From positions 1-20,262 of the forward strand of contig CALZJV010000036.1 of NCBI GenBank assembly GCA_945787595.1: 20,262 nucleotides of DNA, read 5' to 3'. A model generated the notes under the pieces. It did not search any database, was not told the DNA's origin, and was given only the letters and a program-made list of their open reading frames with translations. Below are positions 7,392 through 14,639 of the stretch, piece by piece. This stretch comes from an uncultured Desulfobacterales bacterium (GTDB lineage Bacteria; Desulfobacterota; Desulfobacteria; Desulfobacterales; JAFDCJ01). Position numbers and translations under genes: made by a program. The number at the start of each line of letters is the position of its first letter. The first letter of the stretch is position 1.

Positions 7392-8276
7392 ATGGGCATC
7401 GAGTTTTACTTATTTATCCTCATAAACGGTCTAAGCCAGGGGATGGTTCTGTTCATTGTCGCATCCGGACTTTCTCTTGTATTCGGGGTTCTCAGGGTCA
7501 TTAATTTCGCCCATGGATCGTTGTACATGGTCGGCGCCTTTCTGGCTTTTTCTCTCAGCACCCTTTTACCGTCGGGAACCATGTTATCTTTTCTGTTGTT
7601 GATGCTCCTGGTTCCGCCGGCAATTGCACTGCTGGGTTTGGCTTTGGAGGTTCCTCTGTTCCGCCGAATTTACGGTAAGGAGCATTTGCTGCAGCTTTTG
7701 CTGACCTATGCCGTGCTTTTAATTCTTGACGATGCCTGCCGGTTGATTTGGGGCGGGGCCATCCGCAATGTTGCGCGTCCCGAAATCCTGGCCGGATCAA
7801 TTGAATTCTTTGGTTTGTTCCTGCCGACGTACAATGCCTTTATTCTGGCGGTAGGACCGATTATTGCCATCGGGTTATGGTTTTTACTCTACCGTACCAG
7901 AGCCGGCAATCTTATCCGGGCGGCGGTATCCCATCCGGAAATGGTCGGAGCCTTGGGCGTCAATGTATCCCGGGTAATGACCGCCACTTTCATGCTGGGG
8001 TGCTGGTTAGCCGGGCTTGGCGGCGTATTGATGTCCGCCCTGGCGAACATCGATCTGGGAATCGGCATGGAAAAAATCATCGAAAGCTTTGCCGTAGTGG
8101 TCATCGGCGGTCTGGGCAGTATCGGCGGGGCGCTGCTGGGTTCTCTTATTTTGGGAGTGGGAGTTGCTTTTATCCAGCTGCCCTTGAGTCGGGCGGCTAT
8201 TGTTTTCCCATATTTTGCGATGGCCCTTATTCTGATCATTCGACCCTGGGGACTGTTTGGCAAACCTGAACGATAA
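7392..8276 (+). CDS. livH: Liv-type ABC importer permease, first subunit
   Basis: This 294-residue inner-membrane protein is almost entirely hydrophobic, with roughly eight membrane segments. It shows the family signature near the C-terminus, GLGGVLMSALANIDLG followed by ESFAVVVIGGLGSIGGALLG, which carries the cytoplasmic loop that contacts the ATPases. Its early segment FVFGVLRVINFAHGSLYM-like sequence (VFGVLRVINFAHGSLYMVG) is also typical of LivH. The ATG is preceded by only a weak GCGGG-like ribosome site, in contrast to the strong site of livJ, which agrees with lower permease output. It is followed 21 bases later by livM. Confidence 0.92.
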   Translation: MGIEFYLFILINGLSQGMVLFIVASGLSLVFGVLRVINFAHGSLYMVGAFLAFSLSTLLPSGTMLSFLLLMLLVPPAIALLGLALEVPLFRRIYGKEHLLQLLLTYAVLLILDDACRLIWGGAIRNVARPEILAGSIEFFGLFLPTYNAFILAVGPIIAIGLWFLLYRTRAGNLIRAAVSHPEMVGALGVNVSRVMTATFMLGCWLAGLGGVLMSALANIDLGIGMEKIIESFAVVVIGGLGSIGGALLGSLILGVGVAFIQLPLSRAAIVFPYFAMALILIIRPWGLFGKPER

Positions 8277-8297
8277 TGGAAAAGACGAGATAGATCT

Positions 8298-9263
8298 ATG
8301 GACACCTTGCAACCAGGCTATAAGAACAGGATAATCAGTACAATCGTTGTCGTGTTGCTTTTGATATTGCCCTTTATTCTGGCACAGTTCGGTCAAACCG
8401 GAGAATTCTGGACTTGGATAGCCACAGAAATGATCATCATGGCGCTGTTCGCGACCAGCCTTAATCTTATCTTAGGCTTTGGCGGGATGGTCAGCTTCGG
8501 GCATGCGGCCTTTTTTGGGGTGGGAGCTTACACGGTGGCGCTGCTGATGAAAAAGGCCGGGGTTTCACTATTTTTAGCCTTGATTGCCGCGCCGTGTGCG
8601 GCCGGCATCGCCGCCGCCGTCATCGGATGGTTTTGCGTACGTTTGATCGGGCTCTATTTTGCTATATTAACGCTGGCCTTCGGTCAACTGCTCTATATGG
8701 TTGCATTCCAGTGGTACACCTTTACCGGCGGGGATGACGGTATTCACGGTATTCCCAAGCCGGAGTTTTTAGGGCCCATCAATTATTACCTGTTATGCCT
8801 GATTATTTTTCTGATCTGCTTTCTGGTAATGCGCATGATAGTCAACTCTTCATTTGGTCTGTCCATACGGCTCACCCGCGAGAACCTCGAAAGAGCGAAA
8901 TTTATCGGTATCAATGTTCGACGCTACCAGCTGATCAATTTTATTATCGCCGGCATTTTTGCCGGCATGGCGGGTGGGCTTTTCACCGAACTAAACCGAT
9001 TCGCACAAACGGAATTTTTACATTGGAGCAGATCCGGTGATGCCATTTTTGCCTGTCTCGTAGGGGGGATGTATTCTTTCGTCGGTCCGGCCATCGGCAG
9101 TTCGATACTAATTTTTCTGCACATTATTCTGCAACAGATCCATCAGAGCCTGGTCGAGATATGGGCCATTATCCTGGGCGTCATTTTGCTCGGGGTTGTC
9201 CTTTTTGCGCCAGAAGGGATGGTGGGTCTTTATTTTAAAATATTCAAGAAATCCGAAACTTGA
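8298..9263 (+). CDS. livM: Liv-type ABC importer permease, second subunit
   Basis: This 321-residue inner-membrane permease pairs with LivH. It has about eight to ten hydrophobic segments. The LivM hallmarks SLNLILGFGGMVSFGHAAFFG in the N-terminal third and IFACLVGGMYSFVGPAIGS near the C-terminus (usual form GG.G...GP..GA) are present. The start has a weak ribosome site, so it probably relies on translation continuing from livH. The next gene starts a few tens of bases after its stop. Confidence 0.92.
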   Translation: MDTLQPGYKNRIISTIVVVLLLILPFILAQFGQTGEFWTWIATEMIIMALFATSLNLILGFGGMVSFGHAAFFGVGAYTVALLMKKAGVSLFLALIAAPCAAGIAAAVIGWFCVRLIGLYFAILTLAFGQLLYMVAFQWYTFTGGDDGIHGIPKPEFLGPINYYLLCLIIFLICFLVMRMIVNSSFGLSIRLTRENLERAKFIGINVRRYQLINFIIAGIFAGMAGGLFTELNRFAQTEFLHWSRSGDAIFACLVGGMYSFVGPAIGSSILIFLHIILQQIHQSLVEIWAIILGVILLGVVLFAPEGMVGLYFKIFKKSET

Positions 9264-9290
9264 CGTGTGCACCAACCGGTGAATATCGAA

Positions 9291-10040
9291 ATGAAATCTG
9301 ATATCCTCAAAATAGAGAATCTGGTCAAATCGTTTAACGGCAACAGGGTCATCACCGGCGTATCCTTATCCATTGCGAGAGGGGAATTGAGTGCCATTAT
9401 CGGGCCCAACGGCGCCGGCAAGACCACTTTTTTTAATTTGATTACCGGCTACCATATTCCCAACAGCGGCCGAATCATCTTTGAAGACAAGTCCATCGGC
9501 GGCATGCAGCCTTTCGATATCGTCAGGCTGGGTATTGCACGCGCATTTCAAATTACGAATATCTTCCCCAAACTCTCGGTGCTCGAAAATATTGTTGCAA
9601 CCGTCATCACGCACCAGCGAGGCAATCTCAACTTCATAACACCCACGCCCAAGCTCAAATCTGTTCATGAGAGGGCTTATCAGATCCTGGAAGAGGTCGG
9701 TCTGGCTGACTATGCCCAACGGCAAAGCGGCACCCTGGCTCACGGTAATCAAAAGATCCTGGACATTGCCGTGGCGCTTGCCATGGAACCCAAACTGTTG
9801 CTTTTGGATGAGCCGACAGCGGGTATGAGTCCCGAGGAGCGTTGGAAGACCGTCGAACTCATCCAGAAGCTTTGGAAGCAGCTGAATATTACCATGGTGT
9901 TTATAGAGCATGACATGGACATCGTTTTCGGGATTTCGGAAAAAGTAAGGGTACTTTGCTACGGGACCATGCTTGCCGAAGGGACACCGCAAGAAATTTC
10001 CAAAAACGAAAAGGTTATTGAGGCCTACCTGGGAGAATAA
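9291..10040 (+). CDS. livG: Liv-type ABC importer ATPase, first subunit
   Basis: This 249-residue cytoplasmic ATPase energises the LivHM permease. Walker A is GPNGAGKTT (38-46), the LivG-style signature is LAHGNQ (149-154), Walker B with catalytic Glu is LLLDEP (170-175), and the switch histidine is His207 in IEHDMD. I chose ATG 9291 because GGTGA sits about 8 bases before it and the protein then begins MKSDILKIENL as in the family. A GTG at 9267 in the same frame, four bases after the livM stop, would add eight residues but has no ribosome site. It is followed by livF after 8 bases. Confidence 0.92.
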   Translation: MKSDILKIENLVKSFNGNRVITGVSLSIARGELSAIIGPNGAGKTTFFNLITGYHIPNSGRIIFEDKSIGGMQPFDIVRLGIARAFQITNIFPKLSVLENIVATVITHQRGNLNFITPTPKLKSVHERAYQILEEVGLADYAQRQSGTLAHGNQKILDIAVALAMEPKLLLLDEPTAGMSPEERWKTVELIQKLWKQLNITMVFIEHDMDIVFGISEKVRVLCYGTMLAEGTPQEISKNEKVIEAYLGE

Positions 10041-10048
10041 GTCGCAAA

Positions 10049-10753
10049 ATGGAACTTACTGTTGAAAACATTAACACCTTTTATGGACTCAGCCACATTC
10101 TCTTTGACGTTTCGCTGCATGTCGACCAAGGCGAGGTGGTCGTGTTGCTCGGTAGAAACGGCGCCGGCAAAACCACGACCATGCTCAGCATTATGGGCAT
10201 AAATCCGCCGAAAACCGGAACTGTCACGTATAAAGGGAAGAATATTACCAGTCTTGCGCCTTACAAAGTCGCCCGTTCAGGCATTGGCTTCGTGCCTGAA
10301 GATCGGCGAATTTTTCCCGACATAACGGTGTTGGGCAATCTTGATGTCGGTCGGAAGTCTTCTAAAAGCAAAGACAATAAATGGACGCTCGAGCGCATTT
10401 ATCAGTTGTTCCCCGTCTTAAAAGATTTTTCAAACCGTCACGGCGGCACCCTGAGCGGCGGCGAACAGCAGATGTTGACTATTGCCCGTTCCCTGATGGG
10501 GAATCCCGATTTTTTGTTGCTGGATGAACCCTCAGAGGGATTGGCGCCCCTGATTGTAAAAGTACTAGGCGAATTTATCGAGGTGATTAAAAAAGAGGGG
10601 ATGACCGTCCTCCTCTCGGAGCAGAATACCAAGTTTGCCCTCAAACATGCAGATCGGGCTTACATCGTGGATAATGGCTCCATTAAATTTGAGGGTAGCA
10701 TTGCGGATCTGGAAAAGAACGAAGAGATTAAAAAACGGTATCTGGCAGTGTAA
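10049..10753 (+). CDS. livF: Liv-type ABC importer ATPase, second subunit
   Basis: This 234-residue ATPase is the LivG partner. Walker A is GRNGAGKTT (35-43), the signature is LSGGEQQ (135-141), and Walker B is LLLDEPSEGLAP (156-167), where SEGLAP is typical of LivF. The start lies 8 bases after livG, and a GGGAG ribosome site overlaps the end of livG, so the two are probably translationally coupled. It closes an intact five-gene cassette. Directly after it the sequence enters a region of gene remnants. Confidence 0.93.
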   Translation: MELTVENINTFYGLSHILFDVSLHVDQGEVVVLLGRNGAGKTTTMLSIMGINPPKTGTVTYKGKNITSLAPYKVARSGIGFVPEDRRIFPDITVLGNLDVGRKSSKSKDNKWTLERIYQLFPVLKDFSNRHGGTLSGGEQQMLTIARSLMGNPDFLLLDEPSEGLAPLIVKVLGEFIEVIKKEGMTVLLSEQNTKFALKHADRAYIVDNGSIKFEGSIADLEKNEEIKKRYLAV

Positions 10754-10784
10754 GCTTTAGTTATTAGTACAGGGAGAGGGGAAT

Positions 10785-11330
10785 ATAGAAACGGAAACGG
10801 TATTAAAAGATAAAGCCATTTTAATCAAGAGAATTCCTCGCAGCTCTGCTGCGGGGAGCTTCATTTGTGGACGACGAACCGGATATTCTGGATTCCATCA
10901 CCGAGCAACTCGATATGTGCCGCATATACCGGGTCCAAGATTACGATATCGCCCTGCAACTGATGGCTGCCTTCAAATTCGATATTGTCGTTCTGGACGT
11001 TATGGGCGTCCGGGGATTTGAACTGCTAAAAAATCAGTATCCAAAAGGTTTCCCACGGTAATGCTTACCGCCCGCGCGCTGACACCGGAGTACTTGAAAC
11101 AATCCATCCAATTGGGAGCGGTGTCTTTTCTGCCCAAAGAAATGTTGGCGGAATTGGACACTTACCTGGCAGACACCGTCACTGGAAGCAAAAAGACGGT
11201 CTGGAAAAACCTTCTCGATAAACTAAGCGATTATTCTAACCGGCAGTTTGGACCAGACTGGAAAGAAAAAGATGACTTTTTCAGAAGGTTTGAAGAAGAA
11301 TTGAAAAGTATTGAAGAAGAACAAAATTGA
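10785..11330 (+). pseudogene. Response-regulator receiver-domain pseudogene with three lesions
   Basis: When repaired, the gene reads as a receiver domain followed by a long charged tail. The ancestral start seems to be ATA at 10785-10787, behind a GGGAGAGGGG ribosome site, leading into ETETVLKDKAILI. That frame is broken after 10826 by a 40-base palindromic insertion, then resumes at 10867 with VDDEPDILDSITEQLD, the acidic pocket of receiver domains. The phospho-acceptor region FDIVVLDVMG is present. At about 11052-11054 one base is missing from a C-run: GGTTTCCC then ACGGTAATG should read GFPTVMLTA. The second frame continues from 11055 through MLTARALTPEYLK, the conserved Lys in SFLPKE, and the tail ending at 11330. 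An ATA start, a frame-breaking insertion and a frameshift together make a functional protein very unlikely. Sequencing or assembly error could explain the frameshift but not the insertion. Confidence 0.82.
10827..10866. repeat. 40-base palindromic (REP-like) insertion in the receiver pseudogene
   Basis: Removing exactly these 40 bases joins KAILI to VDDEPD, restoring the receiver-domain beta-1 strand and acidic pocket. The insert carries a 9-bp stem, CCTCGCAGC (10836-10844) against GCTGCGGGG (10848-10856) with one wobble and a TCT loop, extended by GAA/TTC beyond an internal loop. I see no clear target-site duplication. The form resembles dispersed palindromic repeats rather than an insertion sequence. 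Confidence 0.7.
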
Positions 11331-11523
11331 TATCGCTGAAGCGCATTTTCAGCGCTTCCACAATAAGCATCATCGATACAGCAGTTTAAAGGGTAAAACC
11401 CCAGCGGAAGTCATTCACAGTTCTTATTTTAAACCGGTGGCCATCGGGCCCAACAACGAGTTATCTCAGCTTGATATAGTTCCTAATGGTAATATTATTC
11501 TCATTAGAAGGCTGGCTCTCTGA
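11311..11523 (+). pseudogene. C-terminal fragment of an integrase-core (IS481-like) transposase
   Basis: The frame reads HFQRFHNKHHRYSSLKGKT, then PAEVIHSS, and later NGNIILIRRLAL before the stop. The pattern F-N-x-HHRYSSLKGKTP-E matches the end of the DDE integrase core of IS481/IS3-type transposases as known from the family, and GNIILIR resembles the strand that follows. The catalytic DDE residues lie upstream in the family and are absent here. The only start in frame is a TTG inside the tail of the preceding pseudogene, and homology begins about 11338, so this is a fragment left by a past insertion and deletion. I found no terminal inverted repeats. Confidence 0.6.
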
Positions 11524-11635
11524 CATAATTAATATACCCGATCATAGAGCAAAAGGTAATAGTCCAAAAATGAGTTTTGGTTCGTCCAGCCCGGAAAAAG
11601 CTTGAACGGTGCAACCAAAAGAGAAGGGAAATATT

Positions 11636-13186
11636 ATGCAAATCATCAGCGAGATGCTCGAAAACACGGTGAGAGCTTACCCGGAACGAACTGCGGTGAT
11701 TTTTAGAGATGAACGGTTTACCTATAATGAACTACGGGAGCATATCGATAGATTGGCAAACGGATTTGCGCGTCTGGGTATTGCCAGGGGCGACTGGGTC
11801 ATGGAGTTTATTCCCAATAGCCCGCAGCTTGTCTTTACCCATTTTGCCCTGATTACCCTGGGTGCCGTCGCGGTGCCGCTTAATGTAATGTATAAACATC
11901 ATGAAATCGAGTATATCGGTAAGACCACCAAAGCGAAGGCCATTGTGGCTGAATCCAATCTGTGGGCGCCTTTGGCTGAGGAAGTTATGCAAGGTTTGCC
12001 CACGTTTCAGACCGCAATTGTCATTGGAGAGCACATTCCCGGGACGATCAACTTTATTGATCTGATGGAAGAGTTAGAACTGCAGGCACCTTCGATGACA
12101 CCCAGCTTTGACGATATCGTCAGCGTCATTTTTACTTCAGGGACCACCGGACAGCCCAAAGGCGCCACCCAGACCCATCGATCTATCCTTAGTGCAGCCC
12201 AAGGCTGTCTAATTCAGAACAAGCTCAGTTGGCAGGATGTCTTCTTGTGCGGACTTCCCTTATTTAATAATTTCGGACTCAATGTGGCAATGATGGGTTG
12301 TTTTGCCATTGGCGGCACCCTTGTTATTGTCGAGAGGTTTGATGCGCTTGAGGTTTTTTCAGCTGCTCAACGTCACAAGGCCACTTATTTTGCGGGTACG
12401 CCGACCATGTTCGTCTATATGCTGAATGCCTTTGATCCTGCCAAACATGATATCTCCTCATTGCGGGTGACCAACAGCGGCGGAGCCCATTGTGCCCATG
12501 AGCTGATCAAAAAGGTCGAACAAACTTTTGAAGTGATTCACCTCGACGGTTACGGTCAGACCGAAGGATGCGGTTTTACCACACTGAATCCGATCGTGGG
12601 CGTCCGCAAGCCGAATTCCGTTGGCGTTCCCCTATCAAATACCTGGTTGAAAATCGTCGATGATCACGACAACGAGCTTCCTCCGGGTGAGGTGGGAGAA
12701 ATTGTTGAGAAGGGAGATGTTTTTTCCCCTCACGGGTATTGGAAGCGACCAGATGCCAATGACGCAGTTTACAAGAACGGGTGGTTTCACAGCGGTGATC
12801 TCGGCTATCTGGATAATGACGGGTATCTCTATGTGGCGGACCGAAAGCAAGATCTCATCATTACAGGTGGGTATAATATCTACCCCACTGAAGTGGAAGA
12901 CATGCTATGCGCCCACCCAAAGGTGGCGCTGGCCGCCGTTATCGGAATCCCGGACAAGACTAAAGGCGAAATAGCAAAGGCATATATCATACTCAAAGAT
13001 GGTCAGACCGCCACAGAACAGGAAATTATCGTCTATGCTAGAAATAAAATAGCGAAATATAAAGCGCCCAGAATGGTTGAGTTTGTTGACTCCTTGCCGT
13101 TGGGACCCACGGGGAAGCTGCTCAAAAGAGTATTGAAGGAAGAGGTTTTGGGTAATTCGAAAAACGACAAGGATGAAAGAGGTTGA
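11636..13186 (+). CDS. AMP-forming acyl-CoA ligase (long-chain-fatty-acid--CoA ligase-like)
   Basis: This 516-residue enzyme forms an acyl-CoA through an adenylate. Motifs: P-loop FTSGTTGQPKG (166-176), YGQTEG (306-311), SGDLGY (386-391), hinge DRKQDLIITGG (402-412), and C-terminal catalytic Lys494 in PTGKLLKR. I chose ATG 11636, which has a GAAGGGA site just upstream. The frame can be extended to GTG 11609 but without a ribosome site. It differs clearly from the ligase at 4276 in the substrate-pocket region, so the two probably act on different acids or are independent acquisitions. It is followed after three bases by the chimeric dehydrogenase remnant, which suggests it once headed an operon with an intact acyl-CoA dehydrogenase. 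Confidence 0.9.
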   Translation: MQIISEMLENTVRAYPERTAVIFRDERFTYNELREHIDRLANGFARLGIARGDWVMEFIPNSPQLVFTHFALITLGAVAVPLNVMYKHHEIEYIGKTTKAKAIVAESNLWAPLAEEVMQGLPTFQTAIVIGEHIPGTINFIDLMEELELQAPSMTPSFDDIVSVIFTSGTTGQPKGATQTHRSILSAAQGCLIQNKLSWQDVFLCGLPLFNNFGLNVAMMGCFAIGGTLVIVERFDALEVFSAAQRHKATYFAGTPTMFVYMLNAFDPAKHDISSLRVTNSGGAHCAHELIKKVEQTFEVIHLDGYGQTEGCGFTTLNPIVGVRKPNSVGVPLSNTWLKIVDDHDNELPPGEVGEIVEKGDVFSPHGYWKRPDANDAVYKNGWFHSGDLGYLDNDGYLYVADRKQDLIITGGYNIYPTEVEDMLCAHPKVALAAVIGIPDKTKGEIAKAYIILKDGQTATEQEIIVYARNKIAKYKAPRMVEFVDSLPLGPTGKLLKRVLKEEVLGNSKNDKDERG

Positions 13187-13189
13187 AAA

Positions 13190-13582
13190 ATGAAGTTGGA
13201 TTTAAACAGAGAAGAGAAGATGATTATCGATGAGGTTCGGAGAATCGTGCGGGGAGAGATTGCGCCACTTGCCGCCGAATTGGACGAACGTGGAGGATTT
13301 CCGGATCACACTCATAAGGTCTTTGCAGAAAACGATTTGCTCAATCCGCTTTTGCCGGTTCAATACGGCGGTGTTGGCCTCTCTTACATGATGTTTTCCC
13401 TTATCACCAGAGAGGCAGCAAGGGCTTGCGCGTCTTCGGCTTTGCTGTTGATGGCCCAGGCCGACGGCTCGCTGCCCATTGTTCACGGAGGGAACCCAGC
13501 TTTTCTAGCGTCTGATGAAGCCAAGTATATCACGGGTATTCGACTTGTTGTGGATGGCGGAATAACATGTAAGTTCTCCTAA
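13190..13582 (+). pseudogene. Chimeric ORF: acyl-CoA dehydrogenase N-terminus joined to SDR C-terminus
   Basis: The 130-residue frame has a normal start with a GAGG ribosome site 3 bases after the ligase. Residues 1 to about 101 match the N-terminal helical domain of acyl-CoA dehydrogenases: LNREEKMIIDEVRRIVRGEI, then LLPVQYGGVGLSYM and DGSLPIVHGGN. From about residue 104 it switches to the closing segment of a short-chain dehydrogenase, FLASDEAKYITGIRLVVDGG. A true acyl-CoA dehydrogenase is about 380 residues and needs the missing FAD and catalytic-base domains, and the SDR part lacks its Rossmann core and catalytic Tyr-Lys. The junction (about 13490-13505) is in frame. A deletion that removed the rest of the dehydrogenase and most of a downstream SDR gene is the simplest reading. 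Neither activity can survive. Confidence 0.85.
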
Positions 13583-13654
13583 TTTTGCTCAATTTGAATC
13601 AGTGGAGTGAACAAGCATATCGCGAACGACGGCAGGATTTTCAACTTGCGGAAA

Positions 13655-13714
13655 GTACCATAACCTTTTTTTCGGAGTGAATCCGGCTACGGTACCATAA
13701 CTTATTGTAAAGTT
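13655..13714 (+). promoter_or_regulatory. Repeated GTACCATAAC boxes upstream of the hydrolase gene
   Basis: GTACCATAAC occurs at 13655-13664 and again at 13692-13701, 37 bases apart, in the 150-base spacer before the hydrolase gene. TTATTGTAAAGTT follows at 13702-13714. The placement suggests a regulator site or duplicated promoter piece. I cannot assign a -35/-10 pair with confidence. Confidence 0.3.
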
Positions 13715-13732
13715 ACTAAAAGGAACCCAAAC

Positions 13733-14584
13733 ATGTCGGAACCGATCATGAAAGAAGTCAAGGGTGACGGGGTGAAAATCAACCTGGCTATTTGGGAAGG
13801 TTCACTTGGGCCGATTCTTTGCGTCCACGGGATCACGGCTAATTGCCGTTGTTGGGATGTGCTGGCGGATGTATTGGCGCCGGAATACCGTGTTTTGGCT
13901 ATGGATCTGCGGGGCAGGGGACGTTCGGAAAAACCAGCCAAAGGCTACCGCCTGGAATACCATTTGCGGGATATGAACTGTTTGATGGATGACCTCGGAA
14001 TTGATCGGGCAGTGGTGATGGGGCACTCTTTAGGAGCATACATTGGTTTGGCTTTCGCGGCCCAGTATCCAGAACGGATCGATCGCTTGATCCTGGTCGA
14101 CGGCGGCGGTGATCTCTCTCAAGAACAGTCTGACCGAGTGTTTGCCGGCATCAAACCGGCCTTGGATCGGCTGCAACACGTCTATCCATCTGTCGAGGCA
14201 TACCTGGAGACAATGCGGCAGGCGCCGTACATCCAGCCTTGGTCCCCAGCTACAGAGACTTATTTCCGGTATGAAATCGAAGCCACCGACGGTGGTGTGC
14301 GAACGAACATTCATCCGAGTCATATTGCGGAAGAAGCGGAAAATGTTCGCCAGGTTAAATGCACCGCCTTTTACTCCCAGATACAATGCCCGGTATTAAT
14401 CCTGCGCGCCCCCCTTGGACTCCTGAGTGAGAATGACATCCTGCTTCCTGAAGATGTCATCGATAGGATGAATCTCGAGATTCCTGATGCAAGACGATTT
14501 GATGTGAACGGAGTGAATCACTATGGTATTGTCTTTCAACCCCACGAGGCAAGGAATCAGGCAATTAAAGGGTTTCTTAAATGA
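13733..14584 (+). CDS. Cytoplasmic alpha/beta-hydrolase
   Basis: This 283-residue protein has the alpha/beta-hydrolase core: oxyanion-hole segment VHGITANC (31-38), MDLRGRGRS (57-65), nucleophile elbow GHSLG with Ser99, and the closing His263 in GVNHYG. The acid is probably Asp235. There is no signal peptide. The start has an AAGGA site 8 bases upstream. Members of this branch hydrolyse esters, enol lactones or C-C bonds of ring-cleavage products. The catabolic neighbourhood fits any of these, and I cannot choose. It lies in its own transcription-sized gap on the 5' side and precedes the exported MetX-like protein by 55 bases. Confidence 0.85.
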   Translation: MSEPIMKEVKGDGVKINLAIWEGSLGPILCVHGITANCRCWDVLADVLAPEYRVLAMDLRGRGRSEKPAKGYRLEYHLRDMNCLMDDLGIDRAVVMGHSLGAYIGLAFAAQYPERIDRLILVDGGGDLSQEQSDRVFAGIKPALDRLQHVYPSVEAYLETMRQAPYIQPWSPATETYFRYEIEATDGGVRTNIHPSHIAEEAENVRQVKCTAFYSQIQCPVLILRAPLGLLSENDILLPEDVIDRMNLEIPDARRFDVNGVNHYGIVFQPHEARNQAIKGFLK

Positions 14585-14639
14585 TTGTGAACCGTCCATT
14601 TATTTGTAAAGTTTTCCTATACAAAAAGGAGGAACTCTC

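Noticed and set aside
9267..9290. GTG start for livG four bases after livM
   Set aside because: No ribosome site precedes it. ATG 9291 has GGTGA at a normal distance and gives the usual LivG N-terminus.
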